From contig CAZROT010000003.1 of NCBI GenBank assembly GCA_964601895.1, positions 124,001-188,000 of the forward strand: DNA of 64,000 nt, written 5' to 3'. The position numbers and the translations under genes were made by a program. Shown here one piece after another: positions 10,089-16,675 of the stretch. The DNA is from CAZROT01 sp964601895. Lineage in GTDB: Bacteria > Pseudomonadota > Gammaproteobacteria > Enterobacterales > Enterobacteriaceae. The notes beneath the pieces were generated by a model. The model ran no database searches, was not told the origin of the DNA, and was given only the letters and a program-made list of their open reading frames with translations. How positions within the stretch are numbered: position 1 is the stretch's first letter; each line of letters begins with the position of its first letter.

Positions 10089-10118
10089 CACTGCCTCCAT
10101 TCATAAAAATATCCTTTT

Positions 10119-10139
10119 TTTCAACGTAATACGTTGAAA
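10119..10139. promoter_or_regulatory. 21-bp operator-like dyad in the Ro60 leader
   Basis: A perfect inverted repeat TTTCAACGTA-A-TACGTTGAAA lies about 30 bp upstream of the Ro60 start. Its arms have a single central base, the same architecture as the 17-bp dyads further upstream, but the sequence differs. It could be a repressor site or, as RNA, a hairpin close to the ribosome binding site. Confidence 0.5.
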
Positions 10140-10258
10140 TGATCAGTAAAGCCTAGGCAAGTTTTATTGAAAAGCAGCGTATTACAGATACCCGGCATAG
10201 TTAATGCCGACAGGACTTGCCAAACCTGAAAGGACCTGTCTGTGGCGACTGGCATGCC

Positions 10259-10287
10259 AAAGTAGTGCATTATGCACTAGCTGTCAA
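10259..10287 (-). promoter_or_regulatory. Promoter with embedded 17-bp dyad upstream of Ro60 gene
   Basis: On the minus strand TTGACA (10287-10282), a 17-bp spacer and TACTTT (10264-10259) form a sigma-70-like promoter aimed at the Ro60 gene. The spacer region holds the perfect dyad TAGTGCAT-A-ATGCACTA (10279-10263), an ideal position for a repressor. The predicted start near 10251 leaves a leader of about 160 nt that can pair GACAGG with CCTGTC. Confidence 0.55.
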
Positions 10288-10454
10288 TCCTGGTCATTCA
10301 CCTGCAGCGACACGGATAACTGTGCCTGGATGGGTCATATTGCCACGGGTAAGTACTGATTAAAGCGGAAAATCGGGCGGTGTATTTCACATCGGTAAAA
10401 GGCAGACTGACTACGCTAAACAACCGCCTTTAGCTGGGGATATGGCAGTGAGGT

Positions 10455-10530
10455 GTTGGGCATGGGGTGTACATTGGAATGAGTGCAGGCACTCTCGTTC
10501 AAAGCGATAACCAACATACTTCGGCCCAAC
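10455..10530 (-). ncRNA. Candidate Y RNA (Ro60-binding RNA)
   Basis: The minus-strand sequence starts GUUGGGCCGAAGUAUGUUGG and ends CCAAUGUAC-ACCCCAU-GCCCAAC. The ends pair as a 7-bp lower helix (GUUGGGC/GCCCAAC) and a 9-bp upper helix (GUAUGUUGG/CCAAUGUAC with two G-U pairs). CGAA follows the lower helix on the 5' strand. Y RNAs such as human Y1 have the same layout (GGUC, CGAAG, then upper helix). The apical part holds two small hairpins, UCG-CUUUGAA-CGA and GAGUG-CCUG-CACUC, as in bacterial Y RNAs with an inserted module. A promoter places +1 at G10530, exactly the base of the stem. The 3' end is uncertain; a GCTAAA/TTTAGC hairpin lies at 10433-10414. Confidence 0.6.
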
Positions 10531-10537
10531 GGGGTAA

Positions 10538-10567
10538 ACAGTAGTGCATAATGCACTAACCCGTCAA
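10538..10567 (-). promoter_or_regulatory. Promoter with embedded 17-bp dyad upstream of candidate Y RNA
   Basis: On the minus strand TTGACG (10567-10562), an 18-bp spacer and TACTGT (10543-10538) precede G10530 by seven bases. The dyad TAGTGCAT-T-ATGCACTA occupies 10558-10542, in the same place as in the Ro60-proximal promoter 280 bp away. On the plus strand both dyads are followed within a few bases by GTCAAT, so the shared unit is larger than the dyad. Confidence 0.55.
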
Positions 10568-10687
10568 TTAAAAAATTCATGAAATAATAAATGAGTGTAT
10601 GAAGACATTAACCGGCCGGATTTTATCCCATTGGATCTATCGGCCTGCTTACGCTGTTACAGAATTTTACGACCAGACAGTCTGACG

Positions 10688-10772
10688 TGGTGCCGAAGGC
10701 CGGACTCGAACCGGCACACCCGAAGGCGGTTGATTTTGAATCAACTGCGTCTACCAATTTCGCCACTTCGGC
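10688..10772 (-). tRNA. tRNA-Leu (anticodon CAA)
   Basis: The reverse complement is an 85-nt class II tRNA starting GCCGAAGTGGCGAAATTGG. Its anticodon arm is GTTGATTCAAAATCAAC (anticodon CAA), its T arm contains GTTCGAGTC, and CCA is encoded. It corresponds to the enterobacterial leuX type, a common integration site for genomic islands. Confidence 0.96.
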
Positions 10773-11033
10773 ATTGAAAGTCGCGTAAACGGGGTGCATT
10801 ATACCAGGCTATCGCAGCTACGCAACTGTTATCTTCCCTTCCCAGCATGGTATAATCAGGCAGGATAACATCGGGGTATTTTTTATCTCGCTAACAGCCA
10901 GGAACTGGATTCATCACCTGTGTTTTCATCCATCGCTGCCATAGAAAGTAAAAAATATATGGGTTATAAATATATTGTCATCTCTATAATCTACTATTAT
11001 AACAATATGTGAAAACTGCTTGCCTTTAACAAA

Positions 11034-12293
11034 ATGAATACAGCATTTAAACATTCGCTACCGTTAATGCTAGCGGTAAGCATGATATTCTCGCCCAATG
11101 ATGGTCATGCAAAAACAACTGAACTTTCATCGTTGACTAACAAACAGGCAGAGCGTATTTTCCGCGACAGCGGTGCTACCGGCATGGCACTGGTGGTCAT
11201 TAACAATGATCAGGTTATTCACCACAGCTTTGGTGAGACCAGAAAAGGCAACAAGACGCCGCCACGCCATGATTCACTCATTCGCATTGCCTCCATCACC
11301 AAATTAATTACCAGTGAAGTCATGGTGAAACTGGCCAGTGAAGGCAGGCTCAAGCTCACTGATCCGTTAAAAATTTATGCCGCGGAAAAAGCAGCTATCT
11401 CGCTTCACAATGCAAAAGAGCCTATTACCCTGCTTAATCTCGCCACCCACACCAGTGGCTTACCCCGTGAACAACCGGGGAAACCGAAAAAAAAACCCGT
11501 GTTCACCTGGCCTGATAGCACAGCTCGCTGGCAATGGCTGAAAAAAAATAAAATAACAGCGCCCCCTGGTACCAGCGCTTCCTATTCTAATCTGGCTTAT
11601 GATCTACTGGCTGATGCATTATCAAAAGCGGCCAATAAACCTTATCCGCAATTATTACACGAAAAAGTTATCGCACCCTTCGGAATGAAAAATACCACCC
11701 TCACACCCACCAGAGAACAATGTGCCAGACTCATGATTGGTCTCAATCATAGCCCCTGTCACCCTACTGTTGCCGCAGCAGGCAGTGGCGGACTTTATTC
11801 AACACCTGAAGATATGCAACGCTGGATGCAGCAGTTTTTATACAAAGAAAATAAAAAACGCAAACTTACCGCAGCACTGGAGCATACTTTTTACTTTCAG
11901 CGCCACAAACTGACTTCGGCACGTGGTCTGGATGTCGCCGGACGGGCAGATGCATTGGGTCTGGGTTGGATTTATATGGCACCCAAAAATGGCCTGCCTG
12001 GAATCATACAAAAGACAGGTGGTGGTGGTGGCTTTATTACCTATATGGCGATGATACCCGAGAAGAATATTGGCATTTTTGTGGTTGCTACCCGTAGCAA
12101 ATTATCCAGATTCAGCAACATGAGTAATGGTGTCAATCGACTGGTTGCACAACTGGTAAGTAACCCAGACATACGTACCCGACCATCAGGACCAGCCCGT
12201 TTACCGCGCAGCAGTCCAGCTTCAGAGTATGCAAAAAATAGCGTCTCAGAAAATAGCGCCCTGTATGCGGCAACACTAGCGATGCCGCAATAG
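11034..12293 (+). CDS. ampH: AmpH-like D-alanyl-D-alanine carboxypeptidase/endopeptidase
   Basis: This is a periplasmic penicillin-binding-type serine hydrolase trimming peptidoglycan peptides. It matches E. coli AmpH through long stretches such as SGATGMALVVI, NLATHTSGLPREQPG and GIIQKTGGGGGFITYMAMIP. The catalytic SxxK is S87-ITK90, YSN is at 184-186, and KTG is near residue 333. A signal peptide is visible (LPLMLAVSMIFSPNDGHA). At 419 residues it has about 35 extra C-terminal residues compared with E. coli AmpH. There is no good ribosome binding site before the ATG. The 3' end overlaps the convergent lptG by 18 bp. Confidence 0.92.
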   Translation: MNTAFKHSLPLMLAVSMIFSPNDGHAKTTELSSLTNKQAERIFRDSGATGMALVVINNDQVIHHSFGETRKGNKTPPRHDSLIRIASITKLITSEVMVKLASEGRLKLTDPLKIYAAEKAAISLHNAKEPITLLNLATHTSGLPREQPGKPKKKPVFTWPDSTARWQWLKKNKITAPPGTSASYSNLAYDLLADALSKAANKPYPQLLHEKVIAPFGMKNTTLTPTREQCARLMIGLNHSPCHPTVAAAGSGGLYSTPEDMQRWMQQFLYKENKKRKLTAALEHTFYFQRHKLTSARGLDVAGRADALGLGWIYMAPKNGLPGIIQKTGGGGGFITYMAMIPEKNIGIFVVATRSKLSRFSNMSNGVNRLVAQLVSNPDIRTRPSGPARLPRSSPASEYAKNSVSENSALYAATLAMPQ

Positions 12294-13349
12294 CAGGTAA
12301 ATACTGATAAATAAAAAAAGCATAGCGGGTAATAACGCACCGATGACAGGAGGTACGCTGTAAACCAGACTGAGCGTGCCAAAAATCTTATCCAGCACGT
12401 AAAAAATAAACCCAACACTGATACCGGTAAGTATGCGTATCCCGACAGAAACAGCGCGTAATGGACCAAAAATAAACGAGAGCGCCATCAGCACCATTAC
12501 TGCAATAGAAAACGGTGCAAAGATCTTACTCCACATACTTAACTGGTAACGACGGGATTCCTGCCCGCCCTGCTTTAAGTAGCGAATGTAATTATTCAGT
12601 CCACTGATAGAAAGATATTCCGGACTCATGGCAACAACTCTCAATTTATCCGGTGTCAGGCTGGTAGACCATTCCCCACTCAGATGTTGCGTACCCTGAA
12701 TTTTTTCCGGGTAGCGTAAATCCAATTCATGAGTCTGAAAAAGCTGCCATCCATGATTTTCAAAAACTGCTGCCGCCGCATAACGCACAGACTGCAGGCG
12801 ATACTGCCTGTCAAAATGATAAATACTGATACCAGAAAGCTCTCTGTCACTTAAAATGCGTTCAATATAAATGAAATCCATGCCATCTTTTGCCCATAAC
12901 CCACTTTGGGTCGATAACAATGAACCACCATAAATCATCTGTGCCTGGTAATTACGTGCCATCTGCTCAGCACGTGGTGATATCCATTCTCCTGTAGCCA
13001 TAACGAGTAATGCTAAAGGCATCGCGACTTTCATTACTGAAATCGCAATCTGCATACGGGAAAAACCCGTCACCTGCATCACCACCAGTTCACTATAATT
13101 AGCCAGCTTACCAAGACCCAGTAATGCTCCCAGCAGCGTTGCCATGGGAAAGAATATCTGCGCATCCTGCGGGATACACAAGAGGGTATAGATACCCGCC
13201 GCAAAAGGAGAATAACTGCCCTGATCGATTTTACGTAATTGATCGACGAACTTGATAATTCCTGACAGGGAAGTCAGCGTAAATAAAGTCATCATGATGC
13301 TGGCAAGAACAGTACGGCCAATATAACGATCCAGTACACCAAACAGCAT
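12276..13349 (-). CDS. lptG: LPS export permease LptG
   Basis: LptG is an inner-membrane subunit of the LptB2FG ABC transporter that extracts lipopolysaccharide for transport to the outer membrane. The 357-residue protein has the YjgP/YjgQ architecture: membrane helices at the N-terminus (IGRTVLASIMMTLFTLTSL), a large periplasmic domain in the middle, and three helices at the C-terminus. Its start codon overlaps the stop of lptF, indicating translational coupling. The 3' end overlaps ampH, which converges on it. Confidence 0.95.
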   Translation of the reverse strand: MLFGVLDRYIGRTVLASIMMTLFTLTSLSGIIKFVDQLRKIDQGSYSPFAAGIYTLLCIPQDAQIFFPMATLLGALLGLGKLANYSELVVMQVTGFSRMQIAISVMKVAMPLALLVMATGEWISPRAEQMARNYQAQMIYGGSLLSTQSGLWAKDGMDFIYIERILSDRELSGISIYHFDRQYRLQSVRYAAAAVFENHGWQLFQTHELDLRYPEKIQGTQHLSGEWSTSLTPDKLRVVAMSPEYLSISGLNNYIRYLKQGGQESRRYQLSMWSKIFAPFSIAVMVLMALSFIFGPLRAVSVGIRILTGISVGFIFYVLDKIFGTLSLVYSVPPVIGALLPAMLFLFISIYLLLRHR

Positions 13350-14449
13350 CAGACAGCACCGCCCAGACAGCGCACCCGTAACTTACGCACAGGCAGGCTG
13401 TCCCACAGATTAAGAAAAATAGCCAGCATCAGGTAAGCGGTGTTCACGCCCCACATCCAGGCAGGAGTCAGTTTTTCATTACCAATATTAGAGCGTAAGG
13501 TGCTTTGTATCAGAAAAAAGATTAAATATAACAATATAGCTGGAATCATGCTGAGCGTCCGACCGTGACGAGGGTTTACTACACTGAGTGGCACTGCCAG
13601 CAATGCCATAATGATGACCGAAAAAATCAATGTCAGGCGCCAGTGAAGCTCAGCAGTAACCGCAGGCTCATTTGCATGCCACAAATCATACATCGACATA
13701 TAACCAACGTCCTGGCTGCTGGCATTGACTATCTTACGGCTAATCACCGCCTGATAATCGACAAAATCAGTCACGCGAAAATCACGCAATAATACGTTGC
13801 CTTCATAGCGTGTTCCCTGATTGAACAACACCACTTTGGTCCCATCAGAGCGCTCCAGCAGTTCCCCCTTATCAGCCACCACTATTGAAGGCCGTCTGTT
13901 ATTATCAGGTGCCAGCTGGGCCAGAAAAACACGGTTAATTTTATTTCTGTTCACATCACCGACAAACAGCACGACATTACCATTCTGATAGACCTGAAAC
14001 TGCCCCTCCACCAGAGTAGCAAAACTGGGATTAGCTTTCTCTTCCGCCAGAACTTTATTCTGATACCTGGCAGACCAGGGAACCAGCCAGATAACATTCA
14101 TTGATGACAGTATAGAAGTTGCACCGGCCAGCATCAGTACAGAAATAATCAATACTTTTTTACCCAACCCGCAGGCATGCATAACAGTGATTTCACTTTC
14201 ATGGTATAATCGGCTAAAAGCAGTCAGAATACCAAGAAACAAACTTAGCGGTAAAATCAGCTGTATCATTTCAGCAACACCGAAGCCAAGCAGTAGTAAA
14301 ACTAAACTGGCAGGAATATTGCCTTCTACTGCAGCTGCCAGTATCCGAATGAGCTTCTGGCTAAAAAAGATGAGCAGCAGAATGAGCAAAATCGCCGTCT
14401 GGCTTTTAACGATTTCTCTCACCAGATACTTAATAATAATCACGTTCAA
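13349..14449 (-). CDS. lptF: LPS export permease LptF
   Basis: This is the partner of LptG in the LptB2FG lipopolysaccharide exporter. The 366-residue protein starts MNVIIIKYLVREIVKSQTAILLILLLIFFSQK, followed by the YjgP/YjgQ pattern of three helices, a periplasmic beta-jellyroll domain and three helices. It is first in the lptFG pair and divergent from pepA, with 238 bp between them, the E. coli arrangement. Confidence 0.95.
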   Translation of the reverse strand: MNVIIIKYLVREIVKSQTAILLILLLIFFSQKLIRILAAAVEGNIPASLVLLLLGFGVAEMIQLILPLSLFLGILTAFSRLYHESEITVMHACGLGKKVLIISVLMLAGATSILSSMNVIWLVPWSARYQNKVLAEEKANPSFATLVEGQFQVYQNGNVVLFVGDVNRNKINRVFLAQLAPDNNRRPSIVVADKGELLERSDGTKVVLFNQGTRYEGNVLLRDFRVTDFVDYQAVISRKIVNASSQDVGYMSMYDLWHANEPAVTAELHWRLTLIFSVIIMALLAVPLSVVNPRHGRTLSMIPAILLYLIFFLIQSTLRSNIGNEKLTPAWMWGVNTAYLMLAIFLNLWDSLPVRKLRVRCLGGAV

Positions 14450-14687
14450 TACGCCTGTATTGTATTAAAATAAATATATTATACAATAAGTTGTCGTTAA
14501 TATTCAGTACAATAACAACGCCTGTTGCGCGTAAAGGATATCATGATATCCGGCACTGGTTATACCTGATTGCCTAAAATATAGTGTTAACGGCACTGAT
14601 AAGCAGTAAATGTGTCCCTATAAAAACAGGCACCAGGAACTGACGACGGATTCCTCTGCTATGGTAGTTATCTTTTAAGGAGGACGC

Positions 14688-16199
14688 ATGGAGTTTAGTG
14701 TAAAAAGTGGCAGCCCGGAGAAACAGCGCAGTGCCTGTATTGTTATCGGCATTTTCGAACCTCGCCGCCTGTCACCTGCTGCAGAGCAGCTGGATAAAGC
14801 CAGTGGTGGCTATATCAGTAACTTATTGCGCCGGGGTGCACTGGAAGGAAAACCCGGGCAAACGCTCTTATTACACCAGGTGCCTGATATTTTAGCGGAA
14901 CGTGTGCTGTTAACAGGGTGTGGCAAAGAGCGTGAACTCGATGAACGCCAATACAGGCAGGTGATAGAAAAAACCATCCACACGCTTAATGAAACAGGCT
15001 CTATGGATGCAATCTGTTTTCTGACTGAGCTGCACGTGAAAGGACGCAATATTTACTGGAAAATCCGCCAGGCAGTGGAAACTATCAAAGAAACCCTCTA
15101 TCTCTTTGAGCAATTTAAAAGCCATAAAATGGAAACACGTCGTCCATTACGAAAAATGATATTTACCGTCTCCAGACGTCGTGAGCTTGCTTCTGGTGAG
15201 CGCGCCATCAAACATGCTCTGGCAATAGCAGCAGGTATCAGTGCGGCAAAAGATTTAGCCAACCTGCCACCTAATATCTGTAACCCAATTTATCTGTCAC
15301 AACAGGCCAGTCAACTGGCACAGACATTCAATACGCATATAGCCGTAGAGCTGATTGATGAAAAGCAGATGGCAACAGCAGGCATGAATGCTTACCTTGC
15401 TGTCGGCAGAGGATCGAAAAATGAATCTGTCATGTCAGTCATCAGATACACAGGAAATCCGAATAAACAGGCCCGACCTGTGGTACTGGTAGGCAAAGGA
15501 GTCACCTTTGATTCAGGCGGTCTGTGTCTCAAGCCCGTCGAAAAAATGGATGAAATGAAATACGATATGTGTGGCGCTGCCAGTGTCTATGGCGTCATGC
15601 GTGTGCTCGCTGAACTGCAATTGCCGTTAAATGTTATTGGTGTTATGGCCGGTTGTGAAAATATGCCAGATGGTCGTGCTTACAGGCCCGGTGATATCAT
15701 CACCACACTGTCCGGAAAAACCGTTGAAGTCCTCAATACCGATGCTGAAGGACGTTTAATACTGTGTGATGCACTGACCTTTGTTGAACAGTTTAATCCT
15801 GAACTGGTTATTGACATTGCCACCTTAACCGGTGCCTGTGTGATTGCATTGGGTCACCAGATAACAGGCATGATGTCAAATCATAATCCGCTGGCCAACG
15901 AGCTTACCAGCGCCGCTGAACAGTCTGGAGATAATATATGGCGTCTGCCATTAGGCGATGAATACGACGAACAGCTTGATTCTAATTGCGCCGATATGAC
16001 TAATCACGGCGGCAGGCCGGCCGGTACCATCACAGCAGGTTGTTTTCTGGCTCGTTTCACACAGAAATATCACTGGGCACACCTCGATATTGCCGGGACT
16101 GCATGGCGTAGCGGTAAAAATAAGGGTGCAACCGGACGCCCGGTTGCGTTACTCTCCCAGTTTCTGTTAAATCGTGCCGGAATCAACACTGATGATTAA
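14688..16199 (+). CDS. pepA: Leucyl aminopeptidase (cytosol aminopeptidase, M17)
   Basis: PepA is a two-metal exopeptidase that releases N-terminal residues and, in E. coli, also binds DNA as a regulator. The M17 signature NTDAEGRLIL is present. The metal/lysine segment VGKGVTFDSGGLCLKP with DEMKYDMCGAA contains the expected catalytic Lys and Asp residues. The length of 503 is normal. A strong AAGGAGG sits seven bases before the ATG. holC follows 22 bp after the stop. Confidence 0.97.
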   Translation: MEFSVKSGSPEKQRSACIVIGIFEPRRLSPAAEQLDKASGGYISNLLRRGALEGKPGQTLLLHQVPDILAERVLLTGCGKERELDERQYRQVIEKTIHTLNETGSMDAICFLTELHVKGRNIYWKIRQAVETIKETLYLFEQFKSHKMETRRPLRKMIFTVSRRRELASGERAIKHALAIAAGISAAKDLANLPPNICNPIYLSQQASQLAQTFNTHIAVELIDEKQMATAGMNAYLAVGRGSKNESVMSVIRYTGNPNKQARPVVLVGKGVTFDSGGLCLKPVEKMDEMKYDMCGAASVYGVMRVLAELQLPLNVIGVMAGCENMPDGRAYRPGDIITTLSGKTVEVLNTDAEGRLILCDALTFVEQFNPELVIDIATLTGACVIALGHQITGMMSNHNPLANELTSAAEQSGDNIWRLPLGDEYDEQLDSNCADMTNHGGRPAGTITAGCFLARFTQKYHWAHLDIAGTAWRSGKNKGATGRPVALLSQFLLNRAGINTDD

Positions 16200-16221
16200 C
16201 TATGGAGTTTATTGACCTGCA

Positions 16222-16668
16222 ATGAAGCAAGTCACTTTTTATCTTCTCAGGGAAAATAGCCCGTCTGATGGCATGACCACAGCAAAAACGCTGGCCGGTA
16301 AGCTCGCCATTACCCACTGGCGTACAGGAAAGCGTATATTAATTGCCTGTGAAAATGAGCAGCAGGCCATAGCGCTGGATGATGAACTCTGGCAGATAAC
16401 CGATGCCTTTGTTCCTCATAACCTGGCAGGTGAAGGTCCCGCACAGGGCGCGCCTGTGGAGCTTTCATGGCCTGAAAGGCGCAGCGCTACAAAGAGAGAT
16501 TTATTGATAACACTGTTACCCGACTTCGCCGATTTTGCCACAGCGTTCCACGAAGTGATAGACTTCGTTCCTGACGAAACGACGTTGAAACAACGCGCAC
16601 GCGTGCGTTACAAATCTTATCGCGATACCGGCTTTCACCTCTTCATGTCACCCGTACCCACAGACTAA
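16222..16668 (+). CDS. holC: DNA polymerase III chi subunit
   Basis: Chi links the clamp-loader complex to single-strand binding protein. The 148-residue protein matches E. coli HolC in length and motifs: FYLL near the start, WRTGKRILIACENEQQA, FVPHNLAGEGP, and DFVPDETTLKQRARVRYKSYR near the end. It lies between pepA and valS, as in enterobacteria. Confidence 0.95.
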   Translation: MKQVTFYLLRENSPSDGMTTAKTLAGKLAITHWRTGKRILIACENEQQAIALDDELWQITDAFVPHNLAGEGPAQGAPVELSWPERRSATKRDLLITLLPDFADFATAFHEVIDFVPDETTLKQRARVRYKSYRDTGFHLFMSPVPTD

Positions 16669-16675
16669 AAATTAC

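Noticed and set aside
10454..10516. A tRNA-like fold on the plus strand (TGTTGG/CCAACA with a TTCAAAG loop)
   Set aside because: It is the complement of the Y RNA candidate. It has no plus-strand promoter and no proper anticodon arm, while the minus-strand reading matches promoter, motif and partner gene.
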